64,000 nucleotides of DNA from Paracoccaceae bacterium (GCA_016124615.1 WGNF01000011.1:124001-188000); one strand, 5' to 3'; shown: positions 1 to 9,161, counted from the first letter of the stretch. The notes: generated from the sequence alone by a model not told the origin. Program-made: numbers and translations.

Positions 1-229
1 GGCTTGACCGCATGCCCTCGACGCGCCGCTTGCGGATCTCTGCTGCGAACAACGGCCCGAACCGATGCCACCAGAACCGAACCGTCTCGTGACAGATGTC
101 GATCCCCCGCTCGTGCAGAAGATCCTCGACGTTGCAAAGCGACAGCGGGAACCGGATGTACATCATCACCGCCAGGCGGATGATCGCCGGGCTCGTCTTG
201 AAGTACTGGAAAGGGGAGCGCTGGGTCAT
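1..229 (-). CDS. IS6-family transposase (partial, N-terminal 76 residues)
   Basis: The minus-strand reading frame starts at the ATG at 229 (MTQRSPFQYFKTSPAIIRLA) and continues to the window edge without a stop. The segment contains the family's early conserved stretch with YIRFPLSLCNVEDLLHERGI and HETVRFWWHRFGP. This is the helix-turn-helix N-terminal part of IS6/IS26-like DDE transposases, which cut and join the element ends. The DDE catalytic residues lie beyond the window. No lesion is visible in the part seen. Confidence 0.85.
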   Translation of the reverse strand, partial: MTQRSPFQYFKTSPAIIRLAVMMYIRFPLSLCNVEDLLHERGIDICHETVRFWWHRFGPLFAAEIRKRRVEGMRSS

Positions 230-285
230 GGCCGGACGCTACCCGGCCCCCTGTCCCGCCTCAAGCGAAGTTCTCCTGACAGAGC
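1..285 (-). mobile_element. IS6-family insertion sequence, 5' end only (cut by window edge)
   Basis: A transposase N-terminus on the minus strand is followed about 40 bases outward by a sequence of the form GCTCTGTCAGGAGAAC, typical of IS6-family terminal inverted repeats. The element end is therefore placed near 285; the exact outer base is uncertain. The rest of the element lies before base 1. Its position directly beside the GntR-led catabolic operon makes this a likely boundary of an accessory segment. Confidence 0.7.
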
Positions 286-310
286 TCTCTTGCTCTGATC
301 GAGCCCGGGA

Positions 311-321
311 CGGTATTACGA
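311..321 (+). promoter_or_regulatory. Candidate operator for the adjacent GntR/FadR regulator
   Basis: The sequence CGGTATTACGA lies 68 bases before the GntR gene start. It matches the FadR-subfamily half-palindrome TnGTnnnACnA at all fixed positions except the first. A closer match, TTGTATTACGA, occurs upstream of the next gene at 1341. Sharing of GTATTACGA between the two upstream regions suggests one regulator binds both. Confidence 0.5.
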
Positions 322-388
322 TCACACGGCATTGACGCGGAGGCCCCACTCGGTCAATTGGACGCGGTCATCATCCTCGGAGACGAAA

Positions 389-1132
389 ATGAACAATGAT
401 CACCCGATGCGCGAACCGGTTGGGTCGGCTGTCCGTGATCATGCGATCCACATCGTCAAGAAGACGTCCGCACCCTTGCGGCGTGACGTGGTGGATGCCT
501 TGCGCAAGGCGATCGTCGACGGGCGTCTCGCGCCGGGGAGCCGACTGATCGAGCGCGAACTGATCGAGATGACCGGTGTCTCGCGCACCGTAATCCGCGA
601 GGCGCTGCGACAACTTGAATCCGAGTCGATCATCGAGACGATCCCGAACAAGGGGCCCATCGTGCGCCGCCTGACCCGCGCGGAAGCGGTCGATCTTTAT
701 GCCATCCGAGCGGTGCTGGAAGGTCTTGCGGCCCGTTCGTACGTGGCAAAGGCATCCGACGCCGACATCTTGGCGCTTGGAGAAGCGCTTGACCGGACGG
801 TCGCCGCTTATGAAGCGGGCGACCCGGACGAGATTCTGTCGGTCAAGAATGCGTTCTACAACACCCTGTTCGCGGGTGCCGACAGCGAGATTCTATCGTC
901 TATGATCGCCAGCCTGCATGCCCGCGTCTGGCGCTGGCGCGCGTTGGGGCTTGGTCACCCGAAGCGTACGCAAAACCGCTCGCAGGAAAGTATCACCGGA
1001 TTGCGTGATCTTTACGACGCGTTGAAGGCACGCGACGCTGACCGAGCAGAGCGGGTGGCCCGGCAGGAAGTGACCAACGCCGGTGCCGAGATCATGCGGA
1101 TCTTCGCGGAAACCGACACCGCAAGCCTCTGA
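389..1132 (+). CDS. GntR-family (FadR/FCD subfamily) transcriptional regulator
   Basis: The protein is 247 residues. An N-terminal winged helix (LRKAIVDGRLAPGSRLIE then VSRTVIREALRQLE, roughly residues 30-95) is followed by an all-helical FCD ligand-binding domain beginning near LTRAEAVDLYAIRAVLEGLA. It probably represses or activates the catabolic genes downstream in response to a pathway acid. The ATG at 389 is preferred over an in-frame upstream start at 332 because GGAGA lies 5 bases before it and the earlier residues look non-coding. Two GTATTACGA-type sites, before this gene and before the Gfo/Idh gene, fit autoregulation. The effector is unknown. Confidence 0.88.
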   Translation: MNNDHPMREPVGSAVRDHAIHIVKKTSAPLRRDVVDALRKAIVDGRLAPGSRLIERELIEMTGVSRTVIREALRQLESESIIETIPNKGPIVRRLTRAEAVDLYAIRAVLEGLAARSYVAKASDADILALGEALDRTVAAYEAGDPDEILSVKNAFYNTLFAGADSEILSSMIASLHARVWRWRALGLGHPKRTQNRSQESITGLRDLYDALKARDADRAERVARQEVTNAGAEIMRIFAETDTASL

Positions 1133-1340
1133 CTTTCCAAACGAATACACTGGCCACCGCGCAGATGGCGACCGTGATTGGGAAGCTGTGGCGAGCGTGC
1201 GCCACGGGCCCTGTCCCGGCCAAACAAAACGCTCCCTAACCATTCTGCCCTGACCGCTCGGATGCGCACCACCGCGTCCGACAGCGCCGATGCGCCGACC
1301 AGCGGCGGGGCGTGCATCTGGCTTGACTGGCTTAAGATGA

Positions 1341-1351
1341 TTGTATTACGA
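1341..1351 (+). promoter_or_regulatory. Candidate GntR/FadR operator before the catabolic operon
   Basis: TTGTATTACGA is an exact match to the FadR-subfamily consensus TnGTnnnACnA and lies 34 bases before the Gfo/Idh start. It is followed by a partial second copy of the core (GATATTACGG) offset by 9 bases, so two dimers could bind in tandem. The site lies where a repressor would block transcription of the operon. Confidence 0.6.
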
Positions 1352-1384
1352 TATTACGGTAAGAACATCGCAGCGGGGATCGGG

Positions 1385-2464
1385 ATGAGCACTCAGAAGG
1401 TCAGGATCGGCATCATCGGCCTCGGGCGATGGGCGCGCGTGCTCACGCGGGCCTCCAGGCTGTCCAGCGAAATTGAAATCGTTGCAGGTTTCAGCCGCTC
1501 GCAGGAAAAGCGGGATGCATTCACCGCCGACACCGGCATCGCCTCGGCGGCCAGCCTCGATGAGCTGCTGGCCCGCGAGGATATTGCCGGCGTGATCCTG
1601 ACGGTGCCGAACGAACAGCACCTGCCAGTGGCCGAAGCGGTCGCCAGGGCCGGCAAGCACATCTATACCGAGAAACCGATTGCCAGCACGCTTGATGACG
1701 GCTTTGCGATCGAGGCGCTGCAGGCAACCTATGGCGTCACCGTCACGGTGGGCCACAGTGCGCGCCTGCTTGGCGGCATCCGCGAGATGCGGCGGCGGAT
1801 CGATGCCGGGGAATTGGGGCGGGTCGGATTCATCGAGACGAACTTCTCCAACGAGCGCGCGCTGGAACTGACGCCGCAGACATGGCGGTGGTACAAGAAC
1901 CGCGCGCCCGGAGGACCGCTGTCGCAACTTGCCATCCACATGTTCGACGTGGTCCAATACCTTGGCGGCGATGCCGTGTCGGCGACCTCGATCGCCTCGA
2001 AGCTGTCGCCGGTGGGCGCCGAGGTCGATGACCAGTCGATGACGCTTCTAAAGCTGGCGAACGGCGCGGTGGCCTATGTCGGCACCTGCTGGACCTCGCC
2101 GGGGGTGTTTTCGGTGCGGGTCTTCGGCTCCAAGGGCCTCATGCACTACGAGATTGACTTCGGCGCTTGGGACACGCCGGAAAAGCTGCGCCAAAGCTCG
2201 ACGCTCTACATCCAGCGCGGCAAGGACGGCTATGGCAGCCGCGAAGTCCTGGCCGAGCCGGAGTCCAACATGTTCCGCGCCGAGCTTGAGCTGTTCGCGG
2301 AAAGCTGCCGCAGCGGAACGGCCAATGAACTCAGCGCCGCCAATGGCAACGCCTCGGTGGCCTGTGTCTATGCCGCGCTGCGCTCGATTGATCAGGGCGG
2401 CGCGCTGGTGACGCTGGACGCGGTTCGGGGCGAGGCCCGGGCGAGGCTGGCGGGGAAAAGCTGA
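1385..2464 (+). CDS. Gfo/Idh/MocA-family NAD(P)-dependent oxidoreductase
   Basis: The 359-residue protein opens with a Rossmann fold (VRIGIIGLGRWARVLTRA) and carries the family's EKP motif in TEKPIAST near residue 100. The C-terminal alpha/beta substrate domain includes NRAPGGPLSQLAIHMFDVVQ. Family members oxidise or reduce hydroxyls of sugars, inositols and related acids. The start at 1385 is chosen because the reading frame upstream crosses the promoter and operator. The creatininase-family gene follows after one base, so the two are co-transcribed. The substrate is unknown. Confidence 0.85.
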   Translation: MSTQKVRIGIIGLGRWARVLTRASRLSSEIEIVAGFSRSQEKRDAFTADTGIASAASLDELLAREDIAGVILTVPNEQHLPVAEAVARAGKHIYTEKPIASTLDDGFAIEALQATYGVTVTVGHSARLLGGIREMRRRIDAGELGRVGFIETNFSNERALELTPQTWRWYKNRAPGGPLSQLAIHMFDVVQYLGGDAVSATSIASKLSPVGAEVDDQSMTLLKLANGAVAYVGTCWTSPGVFSVRVFGSKGLMHYEIDFGAWDTPEKLRQSSTLYIQRGKDGYGSREVLAEPESNMFRAELELFAESCRSGTANELSAANGNASVACVYAALRSIDQGGALVTLDAVRGEARARLAGKS

Positions 2465-2465
2465 C

Positions 2466-3269
2466 ATGCCCCAGTCCCGCATCTTCGCAAACCTCACGCA
2501 GCCGGAGATTGCCGCGCAGTTCGAGCGCAATCCGCTGATCTTGCTGCCGACCGGCAGCGTCGAGCAGCACGGCGCCCACTTGCCGACCGGCACGGATTCC
2601 TTTGCCGCCGAACTGGTGGCCGAGGCGGTGGCGCGGCGTATGGATGGCGTGGTTCTGCCGGGCCCCATGGTCGGTGTCACGCCGATGCATATGCCCTACG
2701 CCGGAACAGTGACGTTCAAGCCCGACACCTATATCCGGGTCGTCACCGAAGTCTGCGAGTCGGCGGCGTCGCATGGCGCGAAGCTGTTGATGATCGTGAA
2801 CTGGCACGAGGGGAACATCCCCTCCCTTGCCATCGCGGCCGAGGATCTGCATCGCCGGGTCGGCCTGACGGTGCTGACGGTTCAGGCCTGTTACGTCGCC
2901 GAAGAACTTTACGGCGGGCAGTGCAACGGGCTGACACATGGCGGCGAGATCGAGGCGCTGGCGGTTCTGGCCACCCGGCCGGAACTGGTTCACCTCGACC
3001 GGGCCGGACATTCGTCGGACCTGCGGCAGGGCAGCCACATGGACAAACTGCGCCGCACGCGCAGTTTTCAGCCGGTGCTGACCGACATCCGCAACATTGC
3101 GCCGACCGGCTGGTATGGCGATCCGTCGAGCGCCACCATCGAACGCGGCATTGCCATGGTCGACCGGATCGCCGAAGCGATCGCGACCGAAGCGACTGAG
3201 CTTTTCGTGCAGCTTGGTCGAGCGCTTGGCGGCACTGCCGAGGTCAAACACTTGCACGGGGCCAAGTGA
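2466..3269 (+). CDS. Creatininase-family amidohydrolase
   Basis: The 267-residue protein matches the creatininase/creatinine amidohydrolase fold: LLPTGSVEQHGAHLPTGTD near residue 30 supplies the metal-binding E, H and D, and THGGEIEAL near residue 160 fits the second metal site. Family members hydrolyse cyclic or linear amides, including creatinine and formamide intermediates, so the family name does not fix the substrate. It starts 1 base after the dehydrogenase stop and is followed by the cupin gene after 1 base, so it belongs to the same operon. Confidence 0.82.
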   Translation: MPQSRIFANLTQPEIAAQFERNPLILLPTGSVEQHGAHLPTGTDSFAAELVAEAVARRMDGVVLPGPMVGVTPMHMPYAGTVTFKPDTYIRVVTEVCESAASHGAKLLMIVNWHEGNIPSLAIAAEDLHRRVGLTVLTVQACYVAEELYGGQCNGLTHGGEIEALAVLATRPELVHLDRAGHSSDLRQGSHMDKLRRTRSFQPVLTDIRNIAPTGWYGDPSSATIERGIAMVDRIAEAIATEATELFVQLGRALGGTAEVKHLHGAK

Positions 3270-3270
3270 G

Positions 3271-3675
3271 ATGGCAACGGTCATTGCCCTGAGCGATGCG
3301 AAAGCAATGGCCCTGCCCGGGCGATCCGCGCGCGAGATTGTCAGCGCGGCGGCGGGCGCGGAACGCTCGACGGTGCGACTGGTCGAAATCGCGCCCGAAA
3401 CGGCGGGCGAGCGCAGACGCGGCCCGCATGTCCATCGCGGGTTCGAGGAATGCATTCACATTCTCGATGGGCAGGGCATCACCCGCACCGATGCCGGCTC
3501 CCTCAGTGTTTCGGCAGGCGATACCGTTCTGGTTCCGGCCGGGGAACGCCACGCGACCTACAATACCGGCGCGGGCGTGCTCAGGCTGCTGTGCTTCTTC
3601 CCGGTCGGCGATATCCGACCCGGCACCCGGGAATTTGCGAGCTGGGAAGAGCCGGAAGGGGTGCGAGATGCCTGA
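3271..3675 (+). CDS. Single-domain cupin protein
   Basis: This 134-residue protein has a cupin barrel with the metal-binding pattern GPHVHRGFEECIHILDGQG (His, His, Glu) and a second-motif His in VPAGERHATYNTG. Small cupins of this sort act as isomerases, dioxygenases or binding proteins in sugar-acid and aromatic pathways; the activity cannot be read from sequence. Its last 8 bases overlap the start of the hydroxyacid dehydrogenase gene, which indicates translational coupling. Confidence 0.8.
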   Translation: MATVIALSDAKAMALPGRSAREIVSAAAGAERSTVRLVEIAPETAGERRRGPHVHRGFEECIHILDGQGITRTDAGSLSVSAGDTVLVPAGERHATYNTGAGVLRLLCFFPVGDIRPGTREFASWEEPEGVRDA

Positions 3676-4642
3676 CGTTCTTTGTCTCCGGCCCGAAGCT
3701 GACTTCACCCGCGTCGGGGTGACGCCGCCGACGGCGCTGGACATCACCTACATGGCGCCCGACCATCCACAGATCGCGCAGGCGATCCGGGGGGCCGAGG
3801 CTCTGGTCATCCCCGCCGTCGGGCCGAAACTGCAGTCCGGCCTCTTTGCCGAAAGCCGGGTGAGGCTGGTTCAGGTGACCGGCGCGGGGCTCGACCGCCT
3901 CGATCTGGCAGGTATGAAGGCGCAGGGCATCGCGGTCGCCAATGTGCCCGGCGGCAGCAACGACGCGATCGCGGAATATGTGGCGGCCAGTGCATCCGCA
4001 CTGTTGCGCCGCATGACCCGCTCCACCGCCGCCATCCTGCACGGCGACTATGCCACTTGGCGTAGCCGGATGATCGCTGACAATGTCGCCGGGCTCGACG
4101 GGCTGGTCGTGGGCATCGTCGGCATGGGCGTGATCGGCACTGCCGTCGCGGGGCGATTGCACCAGCTTGGCGCACAGATCGCCTGTTATGATCCGGTGGC
4201 GGTGAAGGCTGCAACGCTTGCCGAACTGGATGCCGAGGTGATGGCGCTGGACGATCTTGTGCAGGTCGCCGACGTGCTGACGCTGCATGTCCCGCTGCTT
4301 CCTGCGACGGTTGATCTGATCGACGCGCGGCGGCTGGCCTTGATGAAGCCGCAGGCGGTGCTGATCCAGGCTTCGCGCGGCGGGATCGTCAACGAGGCAG
4401 CCCTTGCCGCGGCGCTGGAGGCTGACCAGCTTGGCGGCGCCGCCGTCGATGTCTTTTCCACCGAACCGCCAACGCCCGACAATCCGCTGCTGATGCTGTC
4501 GCAGGTCGCGGCGCAGAGCATCCTTCTGACCCCGCATATCGCCGGGATCACGCGGCAATCCTGGGCGGTTCTGTTCAACGCCGCCTGGCGCAACGTTGCC
4601 CGCGTCCTGATGGAAAACCAGCCAGCGGAGCATGTTGTCTAG
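3668..4642 (+). CDS. D-isomer-specific 2-hydroxyacid dehydrogenase
   Basis: The 324-residue protein has the NAD-binding signature VGIVGMGVIGTAVAGRL followed by an acidic residue in ACYDP, which favours NAD. The catalytic triad of the family is present: Arg in QASRGGIVNEAAL, Glu in FSTEPPTPDNPL and His in LTPHIAGITR. It interconverts a 2-oxoacid and a D-2-hydroxyacid. If the SuyAB-like lyase downstream is really a sulfolactate lyase, this enzyme could supply the (R)-hydroxyacid, but glyoxylate, pyruvate or sugar-acid substrates are equally possible. Confidence 0.88.
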   Translation: MPDVLCLRPEADFTRVGVTPPTALDITYMAPDHPQIAQAIRGAEALVIPAVGPKLQSGLFAESRVRLVQVTGAGLDRLDLAGMKAQGIAVANVPGGSNDAIAEYVAASASALLRRMTRSTAAILHGDYATWRSRMIADNVAGLDGLVVGIVGMGVIGTAVAGRLHQLGAQIACYDPVAVKAATLAELDAEVMALDDLVQVADVLTLHVPLLPATVDLIDARRLALMKPQAVLIQASRGGIVNEAALAAALEADQLGGAAVDVFSTEPPTPDNPLLMLSQVAAQSILLTPHIAGITRQSWAVLFNAAWRNVARVLMENQPAEHVV

Positions 4643-4743
4643 ATGTTGATGCGCGACATGAGCCACACCCTGACCTTGAGCAAACGGCATTTGGGTGATC
4701 GACCCTGCCCCGGCCTTCCCTCCTGCATCTGGAACAGAAAGAA

Positions 4744-5529
4744 ATGACCGCTACAGCGCAGGCCCGGCCGCCCAAGGTGGTCGCCACCGGAATCTCCAAG
4801 TGGTACGGCGCCCTTGAAGTGCTCCACAACGTCACTCTCGAAATTCATCAGGGCGAGTTCGTCTGCCTGCTTGGCCCCAGCGGGTGCGGCAAGACCACGC
4901 TGATGCGCACCCTCGATGGGCTCATCCTGCCAGACGAGGGCTCGGTTCAGCTCGACGGCGCGCTGATTACCAGCCCGCCGCGACAGGCGGCGGTGGTGTT
5001 CCAGCAATTTGGCCTGTTTCCGTGGAAAACGGTCAGCCAGAACGTCGCTTTTCCGATGGTGCTGGACCGCCTGCCGCCGACCCAGATTGACGAGAAGGTG
5101 AAATGGGCCATCGACCTCGTCGGCCTGAAGGGGTTCGAGGCGGCCTACCCCGACCGGCTGTCAGGTGGAATGCGCCAGCGCGTCGGCATCGCCCGCGCGC
5201 TTGCCCTTGGCCCCGAGCTTTTGCTGATGGACGAGCCCTTCGCCTCGGTCGACGCCTACACGCGCGAGTTGCTGCAGGCCGAACTGCTCTCGATCTGGGA
5301 GCGGTTCCGGCAAACAGTCGTGTTTGTCACGCACAGCATCGACGAGGCGATCACCCTCGCGGACCGGATCGTGGTGATGAAGGCCAAGCCCGGCGAAGTG
5401 CTGCATATCTACGACGTTCCGATTGAACGCCCGCGAACGATCGCGAGCGTTCGACGGCACCCGGCCTACGAGCCGCTGCGGGCGAAGATTTGGGAAGACA
5501 TGCTCACGGGCAGCGGACGGGAGATGTGA
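4744..5529 (+). CDS. ABC transporter ATPase, nitrate/sulfonate/taurine type
   Basis: The 261-residue protein has Walker A GPSGCGKTT, Q-loop in VVFQQFGLFPW, signature [15 protein letters not shown] and Walker B ELLLMDEPF followed by the D-loop ASVDAYTRE. The arrangement is that of SsuB/TauB. It energises the permease whose start overlaps its stop codon (TGATG) and works with the substrate-binding protein that follows. About 100 bases without a gene separate it from the dehydrogenase upstream. Confidence 0.9.
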   Translation: MTATAQARPPKVVATGISKWYGALEVLHNVTLEIHQGEFVCLLGPSGCGKTTLMRTLDGLILPDEGSVQLDGALITSPPRQAAVVFQQFGLFPWKTVSQNVAFPMVLDRLPPTQIDEKVKWAIDLVGLKGFEAAYPDRLSGGMRQRVGIARALALGPELLLMDEPFASVDAYTRELLQAELLSIWERFRQTVVFVTHSIDEAITLADRIVVMKAKPGEVLHIYDVPIERPRTIASVRRHPAYEPLRAKIWEDMLTGSGREM

Positions 5530-6371
5530 TGGACATGCAAAACCCACTTTCCGATACGCGTAGCGCCCTGCGCGAGCGCGTTCTTGAGCGTCGGCAGCGA
5601 GCGGCACAAAAGCGGCGCAACCGGTTTCTGTTGATTCGTGTGTTGTCCTTCGTGGTCGTGCTGGGGGCCTGGCAGATCTACGGCCTAAACACGATCGACC
5701 TCATCTTCTCACCGTTCACCGATGTGATCGCGCACCTCTACCAGTTGCTTGTCTATGGCCCGCTGGCCGCCGCCATCGTTTACAGCGTGTCGATGTTCCT
5801 CGGCGGGCTGGTGATCGGCAGCATCGTCGGGATTCTGCTCGGCGTCGCCATGGGGCGGTTCGCCGGGTTCGAGGCGGCGGTGGGCATGTACGTCTACGCG
5901 ATCTACTCGACGCCGCTGGTGGCCCTGATCCCGCTGATTTCGCTGTGGTTCGGGTTTGGTATCGAGGCGCAACTGATCATCATCTCGATGTTCGTGCTCT
6001 TCCCGGTCACCATCGCGGTCTACAACGGCGTGCGCAACGTCGATGCCTCGCTGACCGAGGTGGCGCGCTCGTTCCGCGCCAACGAGATGGCGATGTGGCG
6101 ACACGTGATCATCCCCAGCGTGGTGCCCTACATCGTCACCGGCGTGTCGCAAGGTGTGGCGATGGGGCTGGTCGGAATGTTCATCTCTGAGATCTACACC
6201 GCGCTTTCCGGAATGGGCCAGGTCCTGGCCTATTCGGCGAACTCCTACAAAACTGCCGACATGCTGGCGGTGCTGCTGACCGTGATGGTCCTCGGCGTCT
6301 TCTTCCGGGCGGTCATCGAGAAGCTCAGAAAACGCCTCGCGCCGTGGTTCAACACGGACACGGGACGGTGA
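5529..6371 (+). CDS. ABC transporter permease, SsuC/TauC type
   Basis: The 280-residue inner-membrane protein has about six hydrophobic helices and the BPD_transp_1 EAA-loop region (DASLTEVARSFRANEMAMWR followed by VIIPSVVPYIVTG). The start at 5529 overlaps the ATPase stop and is preferred over a frame opening at 5490 inside the ATPase gene. A basic cytoplasmic N-terminus (RERVLERRQRAAQKRRNR) precedes the first helix. The ligand is probably an organic anion imported with the neighbouring binding protein. Confidence 0.88.
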   Translation: MDMQNPLSDTRSALRERVLERRQRAAQKRRNRFLLIRVLSFVVVLGAWQIYGLNTIDLIFSPFTDVIAHLYQLLVYGPLAAAIVYSVSMFLGGLVIGSIVGILLGVAMGRFAGFEAAVGMYVYAIYSTPLVALIPLISLWFGFGIEAQLIIISMFVLFPVTIAVYNGVRNVDASLTEVARSFRANEMAMWRHVIIPSVVPYIVTGVSQGVAMGLVGMFISEIYTALSGMGQVLAYSANSYKTADMLAVLLTVMVLGVFFRAVIEKLRKRLAPWFNTDTGR

Positions 6372-6454
6372 CCCCGCAACCAAGCGGAGCGCAATCGAAC
6401 GGTGCCACAAAGACGGAATGGGTCCGCCTTGGCGCACAAACAGGGAGGATGCAC

Positions 6455-7528
6455 ATGAACTGGTTCAAGACAGTATGGTCCGACACCAAGCGCCTGGCCG
6501 TCGTGGCAGGGTGTGTCGGCGCGTCCCTGCTGGCCGGCGCGGCCAGTGCCGATACCGCAAGCGACTGGGCAACGGTAACCGACGCCACGCCTTGGGGCGA
6601 CATCGGCGCCACGGTTGCGGTGTCGCCGCCGCAAGCAGTGTTCCTGGTTCCCTTCATCGCGCAGGCCGAAGGCTTCTTTGACAAGGAGCATCTGCATGTC
6701 CAACTGGTGCCAGAACCGAACGGCGTTCCGGCCTTCCTGAGCACCGTGGCCGGGTCCACCAAGTTCTCGTTCACCTCGGCCACCGACCCGATCATCGCCG
6801 CTTCGCATGGCGAAGCGGCGCATGTGATCTGGTCCTACGGCCTCAAGCTCGACACCGTCTGCATCGGCGGCGAGGACATCAAGACCTCGAAAGACCTGAT
6901 CGGCAAGAACGTCGGCGTAACTGACACAGGCGGCTTCGCGCAAACGCTGCTGCAGGCCTGCCTTGCACCGGACAAGGTCGATCTCAAGCAGGTCACGCAG
7001 ATCAACATGCAGCGCGCCGGATTTGTTCCTGCACTGATCACGGGGCGCATTTCAGCGGCCGTGTTCCACGCTGATGCTGCCTTCGTCGTGATGCAGAAAG
7101 ACCCCAAGGTGCATGTTCTGGCCTATGAATGGGATACGCTGCCGAATTGGTGGTATGGCTCGCTGGCGGCGAACGACGCCTATACCAAGCAAAATCCCGA
7201 CGAGGTGAAGCGCTTCGTGCGGGCCTTGGTGCTGGCCAGCCGCTGGATGTACGACCCGGCCAACAAGGCCAAGGTCATCGCCGATGGAGCCAAGGCCAGC
7301 GGCGAAGATCCGGCAGCCATCGAATACGCCTACAACCTGATGATCAAGGGCCAGATCTGGCCGCTGAATGAGGGCCTGCCGAGCCCGGATTCCTACGCCT
7401 ACACGGCCGGCAAGCTGAAAGATTTCGGCCAGATCGACAAAGTGCCGACCTACGAGCAGACCATCGACGCGTCCTACGTCAATGCCGTTCTGCAGAATGT
7501 CGGCAAGGTCGACGCCTCGAAATACTGA
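6455..7528 (+). CDS. ABC substrate-binding protein, NMT1/THI5/SsuA-like
   Basis: The 357-residue protein begins with a signal peptide (VVAGCVGASLLAGAASADTA) and has the periplasmic NMT1-like fold (VSPPQAVFLVPFIAQAEGFF, later GKNVGVTDTGGFAQ). The ATG at 6455 has GGGAGG 6 bases upstream; an ATG at 6449 in the same frame is too close to that site. It delivers the ligand to the preceding permease/ATPase. The family covers sulfonates, nitrate, bicarbonate, pyrimidine precursors and aromatic acids, so the ligand is inferred only from the neighbours. Confidence 0.87.
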   Translation: MNWFKTVWSDTKRLAVVAGCVGASLLAGAASADTASDWATVTDATPWGDIGATVAVSPPQAVFLVPFIAQAEGFFDKEHLHVQLVPEPNGVPAFLSTVAGSTKFSFTSATDPIIAASHGEAAHVIWSYGLKLDTVCIGGEDIKTSKDLIGKNVGVTDTGGFAQTLLQACLAPDKVDLKQVTQINMQRAGFVPALITGRISAAVFHADAAFVVMQKDPKVHVLAYEWDTLPNWWYGSLAANDAYTKQNPDEVKRFVRALVLASRWMYDPANKAKVIADGAKASGEDPAAIEYAYNLMIKGQIWPLNEGLPSPDSYAYTAGKLKDFGQIDKVPTYEQTIDASYVNAVLQNVGKVDASKY

Positions 7529-7544
7529 CGACCGGACAGACTCT

Positions 7545-7574
7545 GCCGGGGCGCGCCCGACCGAGCGCCCCGGC
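7545..7574 (+). terminator. Strong GC hairpin after the binding-protein gene
   Basis: Two perfect 10-base arms (GCCGGGGCGC and its complement) enclose a 10-base loop. There is no T-run, so this is more likely an mRNA-stabilising or partial-termination hairpin that sets a high ratio of binding protein to downstream enzymes than a full terminator. Confidence 0.55.
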
Positions 7575-7664
7575 GATCCCCGCCGACCCGCCGCCGCACC
7601 GTTCGCGGCAGGGGACGGCCGACACTCGCGGCGCGCCGCGCCTGCACGGACGAAAGGAACCAGA

Positions 7665-7952
7665 ATGAGCATTCCCCAACTGTTGGTGCACGATCACGTC
7701 GACAACGTCGGCGTGGTCGTCGTCGAGGGCCTGAAGGCCGGCACGAAGATGCTGGGCGTCGTAACCGCGGACAATTCCAGCTTTGAACTCGAAGCCGGGG
7801 CCGACGTGCCCATCGGCCACAAGGTGGCGCTGCAAGACATCAAGGCGGGCGACACTGCGATCAAATACGGCCAGGACATCGGACGGTTCGTGGCGCCCGT
7901 TGCGAAAGGCGGCCATGTGCACGTCCACAATCTCAAGACCAAACGCTGGTAG
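7665..7952 (+). CDS. UxaA-family lyase, small (SAF-domain) subunit; SuyA-like
   Basis: This 95-residue protein is a stand-alone SAF domain like the N-terminus of altronate dehydratase ([20 protein letters not shown] and [11 protein letters not shown]). In (2R)-sulfolactate sulfo-lyase the small subunit SuyA is such a separate protein, whereas E. coli UxaA fuses it to the large domain. AAAGGA precedes the chosen ATG. The gene for the large subunit follows after 13 bases. Two-subunit altronate or other sugar-acid dehydratase is the alternative reading. Confidence 0.8.
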   Translation: MSIPQLLVHDHVDNVGVVVVEGLKAGTKMLGVVTADNSSFELEAGADVPIGHKVALQDIKAGDTAIKYGQDIGRFVAPVAKGGHVHVHNLKTKRW

Positions 7953-7965
7953 GAAAGGCGCCCAG

Positions 7966-9144
7966 ATGCCCACTCATGCGAACCTGACGATCAAGGGATA
8001 CCGGCGCGACAACGGCCGCGTCGGCATCCGCAACCATGTGATCATCCTGCCGGTCGACGACATTTCCAACACGGCCTGCGAAGCGGTCGCGGCTAACATC
8101 AAGGGCACGATGGCCTTGCCGCACGCCTATGGCCGACTGCAATTCGGTGAAGACCTCAATCTGTTTTTCCGCACCATGATCGGCACCGGCGCGAACCCCA
8201 ACGTTGCGGCGGTGGTAGTCATCGGCATCGAGCCGGGCTGGACCAAGAAGATCGTCGACGGGATCGCACAGACCGGCAAGCCGGTCGCGGGCTTCGCGAT
8301 CGAGCAGAACGGCGACCTGAAAACCATCATGGATGCCTCGCGCAAGGCCAAGGAGTTTGTGCATTACGCCACAGAACTGCAACGCGAGGATTGCCCGCTT
8401 TCAGACCTGTGGATTTCCACCAAATGCGGCGAGAGTGATACGACCACGGGCCTCGGCTCCTGCCCGACCGTGGGCAACATGTACGACAAGCTGCTGCCGA
8501 CCGGCGTCTATGGGGTGTTCGGGGAAACATCCGAAATCACCGGGGCGGAGCATATCTGCCAGGCCCGCGCCGCTACCAAAGAGGTGGGCGAGCGCTGGTA
8601 CAAGATGTGGAAGGCCTATCAGGAAGATGTCATCGAGCAATTTAAGACCGATGACCTCTCCGACAGCCAACCAACCAAGGGCAATATTGAGGGTGGGCTC
8701 ACCACCATCGAGGAGAAAGCCTTTGGCAACCTGGAAAAGATCGGCCGCACCTCGAGTTTCATCGACATCCTCGAACCCGCCGAGACTCCGAAGTCGGGCA
8801 ATGGCCTCTACTATATGGACACGTCGTCGGCAGCGGCAGAATGCGTGACGCTGATGGCAGCGGGGGGCTATGTCGTCCACACCTTTCCGACCGGTCAGGG
8901 CAATATCGTAGGCAACCCAATCGTCCCGGTCATCAAGATCAGCGCCAACCCGCGCACCGTCCGCACCATGGGCGAGCATATCGACGTCGATGTCTCGGGC
9001 ATCCTGCGGCGTGAGATGACCATCGACGCCGCGGGCGACGCGTTGATCGAGATGATCCGGCGCACCTCGAACGGCCGCAATACCGCCGCCGAGGCGCTGG
9101 GGCACCGTGAGTTCGTCATGACCAAACTTTACCGATCGGCATGA
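7966..9144 (+). CDS. UxaA-family lyase, large subunit; SuyB-like (R)-sulfolactate sulfo-lyase candidate
   Basis: The 392-residue protein is a D-galactarate/altronate dehydratase-family large subunit: [19 protein letters not shown] at the start, [31 protein letters not shown] and [19 protein letters not shown]. From memory of the family, its overall pattern ([29 protein letters not shown]) is closer to SuyB than to UxaA, which would make it cleave (R)-sulfolactate to pyruvate and sulfite. A sulfonate-type ABC importer and a D-2-hydroxyacid dehydrogenase upstream agree. No sulfite dehydrogenase or sulfite exporter lies in the cluster, so the assignment stays provisional. Confidence 0.72.
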   Translation: MPTHANLTIKGYRRDNGRVGIRNHVIILPVDDISNTACEAVAANIKGTMALPHAYGRLQFGEDLNLFFRTMIGTGANPNVAAVVVIGIEPGWTKKIVDGIAQTGKPVAGFAIEQNGDLKTIMDASRKAKEFVHYATELQREDCPLSDLWISTKCGESDTTTGLGSCPTVGNMYDKLLPTGVYGVFGETSEITGAEHICQARAATKEVGERWYKMWKAYQEDVIEQFKTDDLSDSQPTKGNIEGGLTTIEEKAFGNLEKIGRTSSFIDILEPAETPKSGNGLYYMDTSSAAAECVTLMAAGGYVVHTFPTGQGNIVGNPIVPVIKISANPRTVRTMGEHIDVDVSGILRREMTIDAAGDALIEMIRRTSNGRNTAAEALGHREFVMTKLYRSA

Positions 9145-9161
9145 CCGGGCCGACTTGCGTC

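Noticed and set aside
2466..3269. Creatinine degradation pathway
   Set aside because: Only the amidohydrolase family matches; no creatinase, sarcosine oxidase or hydantoinase is present, so the family name is not taken as function.
7545..7574. Hairpin after the binding protein as a full operon terminator
   Set aside because: No T-run follows, and downstream lyase genes read in the same direction with a plausible common role.
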